A DNA stretch of 42,065 nucleotides, taken from contig CAIYPD010000093.1 of assembly GCA_903928075.1 (NCBI GenBank), forward strand, positions 1 to 42,065. The letters are read 5' to 3'. Both the position numbers and the translations under genes were made by a program. Positions 18,071-26,217 of the stretch are shown piece after piece. How positions within the stretch are numbered: the stretch's first letter is position 1; every line of letters starts with the position of its first letter. The notes below the pieces were generated by a model. It was not told the DNA's origin. It did not search any database and saw only the letters and a program-made list of their open reading frames with translations. This DNA is from Candidatus Firestoneibacteriota bacterium (GTDB lineage: Bacteria; Oederibacteriota; D2-FULL-39-29).

Positions 18071-18242
18071 TTGATTTCTGATTCCTGATTGTTAGCATTG
18101 GGGCGAGACCTCACCGCAGGTGGGCTGATTTCTAATTGATTAAAAGCGAGCGCTTAAGTGAATTCCTGATAGAAAGATTGGGTTTCATTAGTGTATTATA
18201 TACTAAAGGGTCGTGTTGAAACTGCTGTTTTGGGGGTTTTTT

Positions 18243-19502
18243 ATGGCGAGCAATAAGATAGTATTGCTGGAAACGGGCTCGGGCTGTGTAAGAGCCCTGC
18301 TGCTGCAGAAAAAGAACAAACAAATATCGGTTTTAAAAGCCAGGGTCCTCCGGGTTGAACAGGGCCGCGGGCTTAGTGAAGTTTTTGGCAGCCTTTTTTC
18401 TGATTTTCCTAAAGAAAATATTTCCCTGTTATTTCCGCGGGAAAAATGTGTTTTCCGAAATTTAGAGCCGCAGGAAAGAACACCGGCAGCCCTTAAAGAA
18501 AGCGCGGACCTGGAGCTTGAGGAAGGCCTGCATTTTGGGAAAGAAAACACCGCTTTTGATTACGGCTTCATAAAAAACAGAAAGACCGGTTTGCTTTGCG
18601 CGGCCTCTCTCAAAGAAATAAAAAATTACTCCGAACCCTTGGAGAAAGTTAAAGTGCGGCCAGCAGCCCTGATTCCTACGACCCTGGCACTTTTTGAAGT
18701 TTTCAAAAAAAGCGCGGTTTATACCGTGGAACCTGCACTTCTGGTCTGTGTAAGCGGCGCGCGCGCGGATATTATCGCCTGTCAGGAAGGGGTCATATTT
18801 TTGAGCCGGGGTTTTGAAATAAAAGACAGGGAACTTAATGTGGAAGTTACCGCCACCCTGGCCTCCTTAAGCAAAGACGGTAAAAGTATTAAAAAAATAT
18901 TTTTCGCAGGGGCGGAAATTAAAGACGGCGTGTCGCTTGACCTCCCCGGTGAATTTCTAAAAAAGGCGGGCCTTGAGGGCCCCGGTGCGGATTGGCTCCT
19001 CTTATACGGCCTTTTCCTGCTGACTACGGAAAAAGAAGCGCTTAGTCTGGATCTTTTTAAAAATCTTGCGGGGAAAAAAGGCGTGGTACCGGTCTATACT
19101 AAACTGCTCCGGGCTGCCGCGGTTATTTTTGCCCTAATAGTTGCCGGTGCGGGGATTGTTTATTTTTTAACCGGCCTGGCTGCGGTTGAACGGGATGAAC
19201 TTCGGAGCGAGCTTTCCGGATTGGAAGTCCAGGGCGGCAGAAAATGGGCGGCCGCCGTAAGTGAAATAATGAATGCTGTACCGGAAGAGATAGTCTTAAA
19301 TGAAATGTCCGGAGACAATAAAGGGGAAGTAAACCTGAAAGGCACGGCAAAAGCCAGAAAAGACATTACTGTTTTCATAGATTCCTTAAATCATGTCCGG
19401 GGCCTTTCATCGGAGCTGGCTTTTGCCAATGAGCTGGCAACCGGCGGCGGGCAGGTTACCCAGTTTATGCTTAAAATAAGGGTTAAGGCGGTGGCGAAAT
19501 GA
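18243..19502 (+). CDS. gspL: Type II secretion protein GspL (PilM-like actin fold plus periplasmic domain)
   Basis: GspL links the GspE ATPase to the inner-membrane platform. ATG 18243 is preferred: it follows GGGGG (18232-18236), and the actin-like fold begins immediately with SNKIVLLETGSGCVRALLLQ. A GTG at 18213 adds ten hydrophobic residues. The 419-residue protein has a cytoplasmic PilM/GspL actin-like domain (~1-285), one membrane helix at ~297-317 (LLRAAAVIFALIVAGAGIVYFL), a coiled segment (AAVERDELRSELSGLE), and a PilN/GspL-type ferredoxin-like periplasmic domain (VPEEIVLNEMSGDNKGEVNLKGTAKARKDITVFIDSL). The catalytic ATP-binding residues of PilM are not clearly retained. It overlaps the next gene by ATGA, so the L-M pair is coupled. 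Confidence 0.85.
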   Translation: MASNKIVLLETGSGCVRALLLQKKNKQISVLKARVLRVEQGRGLSEVFGSLFSDFPKENISLLFPREKCVFRNLEPQERTPAALKESADLELEEGLHFGKENTAFDYGFIKNRKTGLLCAASLKEIKNYSEPLEKVKVRPAALIPTTLALFEVFKKSAVYTVEPALLVCVSGARADIIACQEGVIFLSRGFEIKDRELNVEVTATLASLSKDGKSIKKIFFAGAEIKDGVSLDLPGEFLKKAGLEGPGADWLLLYGLFLLTTEKEALSLDLFKNLAGKKGVVPVYTKLLRAAAVIFALIVAGAGIVYFLTGLAAVERDELRSELSGLEVQGGRKWAAAVSEIMNAVPEEIVLNEMSGDNKGEVNLKGTAKARKDITVFIDSLNHVRGLSSELAFANELATGGGQVTQFMLKIRVKAVAK

Positions 19503-20557
19503 GTAATAAATATTTAAACAGCCTCGGCCTGAGAGAGAAAATTATTCTTTCCCTCGGGGTGCTGGTCGCTTCGGCTGCCCTGCCTGTGCTCCTTTTTCTG
19601 GAACCGGCGCTTAAAAATTACTCGGAAAATCTTTCCGATATCCTCAATGCTAAAAATGAGATTATCAGAATAAAAGCCGCAGATAAGGAGATAGGCGTCA
19701 AACCTCTTGATCCCGGGCGTGCGATTATCTACATGTATAACTATATGGAGGGGGTCACGGTCAATAGCGGAGTCAAGTTGAAGAACTTTCAGGCCTCGGG
19801 CAGCCAGGGTTCAAAAGGGATGGCAAATTTTCAGTTAAAACTTGGTTCAAACGCCTCAACTTTTGCGAGACTGCTTTTTATAGCAGAAAACACCGTACCG
19901 GCCATGTATATCTCCAATTTCCGGATAAGTTCACAGAGTGGAGGGACTTATGAAGGAATGCGCCAGCTCGAGACGATTGCTTCCGTCTCTATTTCAACAA
20001 AGCGGCTCGGCGGGAAAACATTTTATGCGGATGGGACTAAATTTAAGGCGCTAAAAAGAGATCCTTTTGCGGCAAGTGACGGTAAACCAGAAGTTAAACC
20101 TCCGGAAACTAAGGCGGCAGGAATTGAAAACTGGATTTTGACAGCGGCTATGAGCGACGAAGACGGGGACATATTGCTCTTTAAAAAAGAAGGCGCGGCG
20201 TTAAAATACGCGGTTAGCCTGAAAAAGGGCGGCGGACTTGCACTTAAATGGAGCGGGGAAAGCGTGGAGATAAAGACAGGCGCCGAAAAAATCTCGTGGG
20301 TACTGGGTGAAACAACACCCGAAGACAGCATTCCAAAGGTACTTAAAGAGGAAATTTTAAAGGGAGATACTGGTAAATCTGAAAAAGCTCCGGGCGCCGA
20401 AATTACGGCCGAGTCTGAACTGCCTGAGCTTCCGCAGAAGAACACCACCGGACTTACCGAGGAAGAACTTAAAAAAATGGGCATTCCCAAAGATTCCTTC
20501 ATGGGGAGTTCGCAAAACAGAAGCCGGCCCAGTAGACGATCCGGCAGCGGGAGATAA
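19499..20557 (+). CDS. gspM: GspM-like protein with a possible fused GspC/PilP-type domain
   Basis: The 352-residue protein starts with a short cytoplasmic stretch and one membrane helix (~13-35, EKIILSLGVLVASAALPVLLFLE). A coiled segment (~37-65) and a GspM/PilO-type ferredoxin-like domain follow (~70-170, DPGRAIIYMYNYMEGVTVNSGVKLKNFQ...MYISNFRIS). Beyond normal GspM length it continues with K-RDPF (187-190), a motif used by PilP/GspC proteins. A Pro/Lys linker follows, then a small beta-rich unit (~210-270, ILLFKKEGAALKYAVSLKKGGGLALKWSGESVEIKTGAEKISWVLG) compatible with an HR domain that contacts the secretin, and an acidic then basic tail. The start overlaps gspL. With no separate gspC in the cluster and gspD next, a GspM-GspC fusion is inferred, not shown. 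Confidence 0.72.
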   Translation: MSNKYLNSLGLREKIILSLGVLVASAALPVLLFLEPALKNYSENLSDILNAKNEIIRIKAADKEIGVKPLDPGRAIIYMYNYMEGVTVNSGVKLKNFQASGSQGSKGMANFQLKLGSNASTFARLLFIAENTVPAMYISNFRISSQSGGTYEGMRQLETIASVSISTKRLGGKTFYADGTKFKALKRDPFAASDGKPEVKPPETKAAGIENWILTAAMSDEDGDILLFKKEGAALKYAVSLKKGGGLALKWSGESVEIKTGAEKISWVLGETTPEDSIPKVLKEEILKGDTGKSEKAPGAEITAESELPELPQKNTTGLTEEELKKMGIPKDSFMGSSQNRSRPSRRSGSGR

Positions 20558-20572
20558 ACGCACAAAGTGAAA

Positions 20573-20663
20573 AACTCGAAATTCGAAAAAGAAAATAGAG
20601 GCAAAAAAAAGAGAGAAATGAATCGTCTTTGTTTCTTTTTAAGCGGATACGAGTTTCGTGCTT
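20573..20663. repeat. Heptamer (AACTCGA) inverted-arm repeat
   Basis: The left part has units AACTCGA and AATTCGA (20573-20586). ~65 nt later TACGAGTTTCGTGCTTAGAA (20648-20667) carries the same units in inverse orientation. The family recurs at 40829-40945 and 41746-41773. It fills most of the 160-nt gap between gspM and gspD. Confidence 0.6.
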
Positions 20664-20718
20664 AGAATTTAGCCGGTTTTAAGGCGGTGAATTAATCTTG
20701 TGCAAAAAGGAGAAAATT

Positions 20719-22617
20719 ATGTTTAGAAGATACAGTATTTTGTTAGTTGTTGCCGTGATTTTTACCTCATGCGCAGCAAAAAGAGATATATTAAAGTCCA
20801 TGCAGGAACCTGCGCTTACCCAAGTAACGGTGACAACAGGAACAGTTTCGCCGGCGGCGCTTGTAACAGGAGAAAAGTCCATAGAAACTTCGCTTATGAC
20901 GGGTAGTTCTACGGTTATTCCTAATGTGCCTTATAAAAAGTACTCCGCAATTGCCGGCATTGACTGGAATAAACAGGTGCAGTTTTCCTTTAAAGATGAG
21001 GATATCGTCAAGCTCTTTGATTTCCTGACAAAAGCCAGCGGCCTTACCATAATAAACACCGGAGCAGAAGTAGCCACCGACCTGCCGACAGACCCCCAAA
21101 CCCTGGCGGCGAGAACGGCGGTAGCGCAGCCGTATTACGGCGGACAGCCGCAGCCGGCAAAACCGGATGTTTCAAAAAGAATAGGTCCGGTCAGCGGCAA
21201 TGTGACTATTTACAGCAAAGGTTCTATCTCTCTTGAACAGGCGTTTAAGATTCTGGATACGGTACTTATGGGGAAAGGTTATTGTTCTCTTTTTGTGGGT
21301 GATGTACTAAAAATTGTCCCGATAGGCGGGATCCGGCAGTTGAATATCCCCGTAGTTGTAAATAACGACCCTGAACTGGCAACTGAAGGCGATGAAGTGG
21401 TGAGCCAGATAATATTTCTGAAAAATCTTACAGCTACAAAACTTAGAAGCGATCTGGCGGCCTTAGTCCCGATCTGGGGTCTGGTAATGAGCAATGAAGC
21501 CGCAAACTCTATAATTGTGATAAACAGCCTCTCTAATATTAAAGGTTTGCTCAAAATTATAGAAAATCTTGAAAGAGCTTCAAACCGTGCTATCGGGGTT
21601 TCGGTTTTCCGCCTCAAATATGCCGATGCGAAAACTCTTTCCGATGTCTTAAATAATGTTTTCCTCGGCGTTACGCCGGCAACGCAGCAGACGCAGCAGC
21701 AGTATTTCGGGCAGCGCGGTTTGGCTGCACCGGAAACGGAAAAAATTACCATCGTCTCCGAGGCAAAAAGCAATTCTGTGGTTGCCGTAGCTTCGCCGCA
21801 GACTCTTGCTTTGATAAAAAACACTATTGAACAGCTTGACCAGATGCAGCGCCAGGTTCTGGTAGAGGTACTGGTGGTGGATGTGACCCTGAATTCAGAA
21901 TTCCAGTTGGGCGTGGAATTTAACATTGATTCAGCGCCGCTTGATTTTAACGGCAGACAGTTTGATAATTCTTCCGGCATACTGAATTCCAATCTTGGGC
22001 TGGCAGGTAAAACTCCTACCTTCAACTACACCTTGATAAAAGACAATGCCAAAGTTTTTATTCATAATCTTATGGCGGAAACCAAAGTAGATGTAAAAGC
22101 CGCACCGCGGATTTTAACCCTGGATAACCAAAAAGCCGTAGTTAATGTCGGGCAGCAGGTGCCCAACTTGACCGGGAGTCAGACTACTTCAAGCGGTCAG
22201 GTCATATATACTTATAACTATAATACCGTCGGTACCATACTTACGGTCACACCGCACATAAATTCTGATGACTTTGTCACTATGGAAGTTTCCCAGGTGG
22301 TAAGTAAAATAACTCAGACGACCTTTTTTGGAGCGCCAGTCGTGGATAACCGGCAGGCGTCCACTTCTGTCAGAGTTAAAAGCGGCGAGACTATGATTCT
22401 GGGCGGAATTATTACTGAATCTGTTTCCAATACGGAGAATAAACTGCCCATACTCGGGGATATTCCGCTTTTGGGATTTTTATTCCGGTACCAGGATCAA
22501 GTCAAGGAAAAAACAGAACTGATGCTTTTTTTAACCCCGCATATAATTGACAACGCGAAGCAGGCAGGGGATGTAATGAGAAAACTGAATACGAAAGTTG
22601 AAGGACTCGACAAATAG
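20719..22617 (+). CDS. gspD: Type II secretion outer-membrane secretin GspD (lipoprotein form)
   Basis: GspD forms the outer-membrane channel. ATG 20719 follows AAGGAG (20707-20712) by 6 nt; TTG 20698 is rejected. The 632-residue protein has a lipoprotein signal (MFRRYSILLVVAVIFTSC, Cys18), unlike typical non-lipidated GspD, which may replace the need for a pilotin. Periplasmic N domains follow: N0 with VQFSFKDEDIVKLFDFLTKASGLTI, a Gln/Pro-rich insert (~140), N1 with VVSQIIFLKNLTATKLRSDLAALV, and N2 with VSVFRLKYADAKTLSDVLNNVF. The secretin core has VLVEVLVVDVTLNSEFQLGV, APRILTLDNQKAVVNVGQQVP, TVGTILTVTPHIN, and the terminal signature VKSGETMILGGII...LPILGDIPLLGFLFR...LMLFLTPHII. A strong hairpin terminator follows, ending the gsp cluster. 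Confidence 0.97.
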   Translation: MFRRYSILLVVAVIFTSCAAKRDILKSMQEPALTQVTVTTGTVSPAALVTGEKSIETSLMTGSSTVIPNVPYKKYSAIAGIDWNKQVQFSFKDEDIVKLFDFLTKASGLTIINTGAEVATDLPTDPQTLAARTAVAQPYYGGQPQPAKPDVSKRIGPVSGNVTIYSKGSISLEQAFKILDTVLMGKGYCSLFVGDVLKIVPIGGIRQLNIPVVVNNDPELATEGDEVVSQIIFLKNLTATKLRSDLAALVPIWGLVMSNEAANSIIVINSLSNIKGLLKIIENLERASNRAIGVSVFRLKYADAKTLSDVLNNVFLGVTPATQQTQQQYFGQRGLAAPETEKITIVSEAKSNSVVAVASPQTLALIKNTIEQLDQMQRQVLVEVLVVDVTLNSEFQLGVEFNIDSAPLDFNGRQFDNSSGILNSNLGLAGKTPTFNYTLIKDNAKVFIHNLMAETKVDVKAAPRILTLDNQKAVVNVGQQVPNLTGSQTTSSGQVIYTYNYNTVGTILTVTPHINSDDFVTMEVSQVVSKITQTTFFGAPVVDNRQASTSVRVKSGETMILGGIITESVSNTENKLPILGDIPLLGFLFRYQDQVKEKTELMLFLTPHIIDNAKQAGDVMRKLNTKVEGLDK

Positions 22618-22635
22618 AAGAGTAAAGACGATGCT

Positions 22636-22668
22636 AAAAGGCGGCAAGAAAGTATTTGCCGCCTTTTT
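22636..22668. terminator. Bidirectional intrinsic terminator between gspD and glgP
   Basis: AAAAGGCGGCAA (22636-22647) and TTGCCGCCTTTT (22656-22667) form a perfect 12-bp stem with an 8-nt loop. A T-run follows on the plus strand and, by symmetry, on the minus strand. It lies between the convergent gspD and glgP genes and can end both transcripts. Confidence 0.9.
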
Positions 22669-22684
22669 ATTCTTAAAAGTGAAA

Positions 22685-25159
22685 TTAGGAGTGTTTTACT
22701 TTCCAGATTTCATCCGCGTAATCTTTGATGGTCCGGTCGGAGGAGAAACTTCCTGATTTGGCGACATTTATTATTGATTTTTTGATCCAGGATTCTTTAT
22801 TCAGGTAAAGCCGGGTAGCCGCTTCCTGGGCCTTTTCATATCTGTCAAAATCGGCGCAGATAAAGAATCTGTCCTGGTTTAAGATAGAGTTAATGAGAGG
22901 ATCGAATAACCCGAACTCCTGATAGGAAAAATAATTATTTCGAAGCAGATTGAAAACTTCGGTCAGGCCGCGGGAATTTTTGATGAAACCATTAATATCG
23001 TAGCCGTTTTTTTTAAGAGTTTCAATGTCTTCGACCCTGTTGCCGAAGATGAACATATTTTCTTCGCCGGCTTCCTGGGCCATTTCAATGTTTGCGCCGT
23101 CCCAGGTCATCATGGTTAATGCTCCGTTCATCATAAATTTCATACAGCCGGTGCCTGAAGCTTCCGTCCCGGCCGTGGAGATTTGCTCAGACAGGTCGCT
23201 GGCAGGGAAGATTTTTTGTGCCAGTGAAACCCGGTAATCCTCCATAAAAACCACTTTAATCTTATTTTTTATGAGTTTATCCTCATTAACGACTCTAGCG
23301 ACGCCGTTTATGAATCTTATTATCAGTTTTGCCATAGCATAGCCGGGTGCGGCTTTGCCCCCGAAGATGAAGGTTCTCGGCGCGAACTCACTATCGGGGT
23401 TATTCTTCAACTTGATGTACTGTGAGATGATGTAAAAGCAAAGCATCGTTTGTCTTTTATATTCATGAATTCTTTTTATCTGCACATCGAAGATAGAATC
23501 AGGGTCCACCTTGAGCGCGTTATGTTTGTAGATGTAATCCGCAAGCGCCGCCTTATTGGCTCTTTTTACACCGTTCCATTTCTCTCTGAAGCCGGCGTCT
23601 TCCCTGAACGGCAGTAGTTTTTCAAGTTCAAAAAGGTTGGAAGTCCATTTTTTTCCGATAGTGCCGCTTATCAGCCGCGTCAAAAGCGGATTAGCTTCCA
23701 TTAGCCAGCGTCTCTGGGTGATACCGTTGGTTTTATTGGTGAATCTTTCCGGAAAAAGTTCATAAAAATCTTTAAAAACAAAAGATTGAAGGAGCTTTGA
23801 GTGGAGTTCCGAAACCCCGTTTACTTTGTGACTGCCTATGATGCAAAGGTATGCCATGCGTACGAGGTCGGTATTCGCTTCTTCAATCAAAGACATCCGG
23901 GCCACCCGGCTTTCGTCCCCGGGATACTTTGCTCTTAAGCCGGCGATAAAATCCGCGTTAAGTTCATAGATTATCTGCAGATGCCGCGGAAGAAGTTTGC
24001 CGAAAAGGTCCACAGCCCATTTTTCAATCGCTTCGGGCATCACGGTGTGATTGGTGTAAGCAAAAACATTCTGAACTATTGTCCAGGCTTCATCCCAGAT
24101 AATAAATTCCTCGTCAACCAGGATGCGCATAAGTTCGGCTATGGCCAGTGCCGGATGGGTATCGTTAAGCTGGATGGCAACTTTTTCCGCCAGTTTGTGC
24201 AGGTCTTTATTTTCTTTCTTGTATCTGCGGAGGATATCAGAGATGGAAGCAGCGGTCAGAAAATATTCCTGTTTTAGCCTGAGTTCACGGCCCTTATAAA
24301 AATCGTCATTCGGGTAGAGGACCTTCGAAATATTTTCGGAGTTGACCTTGTTATAGACAGCGCGCTCATAGTCGCCGTAGTTAAAGTGATTGAAGTTGAA
24401 CTCTTCACTGCTTCTGCCGGCCCAGAGGCGGAGGGTGTTAACCTTGTCGTTTTTGTAGCCGGGAATGGGAATGTCAAAAGGCATAGCCAGCACATCTTCG
24501 GTGTCTATCCATTTAGCTGCCAGTTTGGCGTTATTCTGGGACATCTGGGATTTCCCGTAAAACTTTACGGGAACCGCATTTTCCGGCCGGACAAACTCCC
24601 AGGGATTTTCTCTTTTTAGCCATTCGTCCGGGTATTCCACTTGGCCGCCATTTATTATCTTCTGCTTGAATATGCCGTAATCATATCTTATTCCGTAGCC
24701 ATGGGTCGGAATGCCGAGTGTGGCCATGGAATCCATAAAACAGGCAGCCAGACGGCCCAGTCCCCCGTTACCGAGACCGGCATCGGTTTCCTCTTCGGCC
24801 AGTTCTTCAAAATCCAGCGAAAGTTTGCTTAGGGCTTCTTTTGCCGTGGCGTCAAGATCCAGGTTTATCATATAGTTGCTCAGAAGACGCCCGATAAGAA
24901 ATTCCATGGAGAGGTAGTAAACCCGTTTTTTATTCTCGTAGTGGTATTCTTCCTGCGTTTGCAGCCATTTTTCAACCAAACGGTCCCTTATAGCCATAGC
25001 CAGTGACTTGAAGTTATCATATTCGGTCGCGGTAAATTTGTCTTTCGCAAAGGTGTATTGCCGGTTATAAAGAAACGAAGTCCCGAGACTCTGGGCGGTT
25101 ACAGGTTTCTTCTTTGTTTGCCATTCTTCAGGTGTGTGCGCGTGTTCTTTGTTTTCCAT
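22685..25159 (-). CDS. glgP: Glycogen/alpha-glucan phosphorylase
   Basis: This PLP-dependent enzyme releases glucose-1-phosphate from glycogen or maltodextrin with inorganic phosphate. At 824 residues it has the normal GT35 length. Visible hallmarks are YYLSMEFLIGRLLSNYMINL, the DAGLGNGGLGRLAACFMDSMATL block, GYGIRYDYGIFKQKI, VAIQLNDTHPALAIAELMRIL, TNKTNGITQRRWL, QIKRIHEYKRQTML and the PLP site EASGTGCMKFMMNGALTMMT with Lys674. Usual sequences read GTGNMKF and GTLDGANVE; here the Asn is Cys and the second motif is TWDGANIE, so minor active-site variation exists. The start has GGGAG upstream, and a strong promoter lies at 25187-25215. It is the only minus-strand gene and sits near a beta-mannosidase, suggesting a local carbohydrate-use group. 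Phosphate release or uptake links to the pho genes are speculative. Confidence 0.97.
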   Translation of the reverse strand: MENKEHAHTPEEWQTKKKPVTAQSLGTSFLYNRQYTFAKDKFTATEYDNFKSLAMAIRDRLVEKWLQTQEEYHYENKKRVYYLSMEFLIGRLLSNYMINLDLDATAKEALSKLSLDFEELAEEETDAGLGNGGLGRLAACFMDSMATLGIPTHGYGIRYDYGIFKQKIINGGQVEYPDEWLKRENPWEFVRPENAVPVKFYGKSQMSQNNAKLAAKWIDTEDVLAMPFDIPIPGYKNDKVNTLRLWAGRSSEEFNFNHFNYGDYERAVYNKVNSENISKVLYPNDDFYKGRELRLKQEYFLTAASISDILRRYKKENKDLHKLAEKVAIQLNDTHPALAIAELMRILVDEEFIIWDEAWTIVQNVFAYTNHTVMPEAIEKWAVDLFGKLLPRHLQIIYELNADFIAGLRAKYPGDESRVARMSLIEEANTDLVRMAYLCIIGSHKVNGVSELHSKLLQSFVFKDFYELFPERFTNKTNGITQRRWLMEANPLLTRLISGTIGKKWTSNLFELEKLLPFREDAGFREKWNGVKRANKAALADYIYKHNALKVDPDSIFDVQIKRIHEYKRQTMLCFYIISQYIKLKNNPDSEFAPRTFIFGGKAAPGYAMAKLIIRFINGVARVVNEDKLIKNKIKVVFMEDYRVSLAQKIFPASDLSEQISTAGTEASGTGCMKFMMNGALTMMTWDGANIEMAQEAGEENMFIFGNRVEDIETLKKNGYDINGFIKNSRGLTEVFNLLRNNYFSYQEFGLFDPLINSILNQDRFFICADFDRYEKAQEAATRLYLNKESWIKKSIINVAKSGSFSSDRTIKDYADEIWKVKHS

Positions 25160-25186
25160 TAAATTTTCTCCCGGTTTAATTCTTAG

Positions 25187-25215
25187 ATTATACGGCTTTT
25201 AAACTTAAAAATCAA
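25187..25215 (-). promoter_or_regulatory. Sigma-70 promoter of glgP
   Basis: On the minus strand TTGATT (25210-25215) and a perfect TATAAT (25187-25192) are exactly 17 nt apart. Transcription would begin ~20 nt before the glgP ATG at 25159, leaving room for its GGGAG ribosome site. Confidence 0.75.
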
Positions 25216-25223
25216 GGCAGGTC

Positions 25224-25250
25224 GCGGACCGCGGACCCCAGCCGCGGACC
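25224..25250. repeat. Short GC-rich GCGGACC heptamer repeat
   Basis: GCGGACC occurs at 25224-25230, 25231-25237 and 25244-25250 with an intervening heptamer-length spacer (6 nt). It sits between the divergent promoters of glgP and the TPR gene and is strikingly GC-rich for an intergenic site. Confidence 0.5.
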
Positions 25251-25259
25251 TGAACGCTC

Positions 25260-25288
25260 TTGCATTTGGTCATGGCTTATTATACAAT
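25260..25288 (+). promoter_or_regulatory. Possible promoter of the TPR lipoprotein gene
   Basis: TTGCAT (25260-25265) and TACAAT (25283-25288) are 17 nt apart. A 6-bp hairpin TCCGTT/AACGGA with a 4-nt loop follows at ~25294-25309 in the presumed leader. Confidence 0.4.
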
Positions 25289-25357
25289 AAAACTCCGTTT
25301 TTCAACGGATTTTATTTAAAAAAACAGGTGCTAAAGATAGAAAGGCTGGAGGAAAAA

Positions 25358-25999
25358 TTGAGAAGACATTTATATAGTCTACTTTTGGTTAGTTCAGTTC
25401 TTTTTCTATCAGGTTGCGGAGCGGGTAAAGATAAAGCTGAAGAAGAGCAAACCTATAAGGACAGAGGACAAAAAGACGGGAAGCTTGAAAAAACGGCGGA
25501 AATAACCGGGGAAGCGAAGCCTGAGAATCCCGAAGGCTCTATGGATACCTGGAATGATAAAGGTATTGCGCTTTCCAAAGAAAAAAAATATCCCGAAGCC
25601 ATTGAGTGTTTTGACCGGGCTATTGCACTAAACGCTAACGATCCTTTTGCCTGGAATAATAAAGGCGTCTGTCTGGGGAAACTTCTGAAATATCCTGAAG
25701 CTATCAAGTGCCTGGAAAAAGCGCTTTCGATAAATTCAGATAATCTTAATGCCTGGTATAATCTTTCTTTCTATAATAATAAACTCGGCCAGTATAAGGA
25801 ACAACTGAGATGCCTAGATGAATCCTTGAAAAGAAAAGAAAAAGATGCGGTTGTCTGGTATGACAAAGCAATTGTTTTGAATAAGTTGGGAAGGAAAAGC
25901 GAGGCTCTCTTGGCCTGTGATAAAGCTGCGGAAGTGAAGCCAGACGGCACTATTGCAAAAAAAGCTCTGGCTTTGAAAGCGGAGATTTCGGCAAAGTAA
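25358..25999 (+). CDS. TPR-repeat lipoprotein
   Basis: The start is taken as TTG 25358, because GGAGG (25348-25352) lies 5 nt upstream and the protein then begins with a textbook lipoprotein signal (MRRHLYSLLLVSSVLFLSGC, Cys20). An in-frame GTG at 25328 adds ten charged residues and has no ribosome site. The 213-residue product has an acidic linker (~21-60), then four tetratricopeptide repeats: WNDKGIALSKEKKYPEAIECFDRAIALNANDP, WNNKGVCLGKLLKYPEAIKCLEKALSINSDN, WYNLSFYNNKLGQYKEQLRCLDESLKRKEKD and WYDKAIVLNKLGRKSEALLACDKAAEVKPD. Each has the W/Y-x3-G/A-x8-A spacing of TPRs. It would be anchored to a membrane and act as a protein-interaction scaffold. The partner is unknown. Confidence 0.85.
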   Translation: MRRHLYSLLLVSSVLFLSGCGAGKDKAEEEQTYKDRGQKDGKLEKTAEITGEAKPENPEGSMDTWNDKGIALSKEKKYPEAIECFDRAIALNANDPFAWNNKGVCLGKLLKYPEAIKCLEKALSINSDNLNAWYNLSFYNNKLGQYKEQLRCLDESLKRKEKDAVVWYDKAIVLNKLGRKSEALLACDKAAEVKPDGTIAKKALALKAEISAK

Positions 26000-26002
26000 A
26001 CT

Positions 26003-26074
26003 GGCACAAGGTACAAGGGACAAGGTATAAAGTACAAAGTAAAAGCATAAAAACTTCAATCTTGCACTTTGTGC
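26003..26074. repeat. Heptamer (GGTACAA) tandem repeat with inverted arm
   Basis: Six units run in line at 26003-26044: GGCACAA, GGTACAA, GGGACAA, GGTATAA, AGTACAA, AGTAAAA. At 26061-26074 TTGCACTTTGTGCC gives two units in inverse orientation, so the ends can pair. The same family, without a visible inverse arm, is at 8267-8308. Confidence 0.75.
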
Positions 26075-26145
26075 CTGAGCGAAAATCAGAGCAAATGACC
26101 CTCATCCGGGGTAGACCATGAGCCATTCAAGATTTCAGATTCATG

Positions 26146-26180
26146 GCCCTGCACCTGAACATAGTGAATGGTACAGGGGC
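26146..26180. repeat. Palindromic repeat related to the gspI insert
   Basis: GCCCTGCACC (26146-26155) and GGTACAGGGGC (26170-26180) are inverted arms around TGAACATAGTGAAT. The reverse complement closely matches 15882-15909 in gspI. It lies 37 nt upstream of the beta-mannosidase ATG. Confidence 0.6.
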
Positions 26181-26217
26181 AATAGAGCAATAGATAATAA
26201 CTGATGAAAGGAGAGAT

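Noticed and set aside
21279-22025. Long minus-strand ORF across gspD
   Set aside because: Shadow of the secretin gene; no domain, no ribosome site.
22636-22668. Riboswitch or small RNA after gspD
   Set aside because: The perfect stem with T-run and convergent genes is fully explained as a bidirectional terminator.
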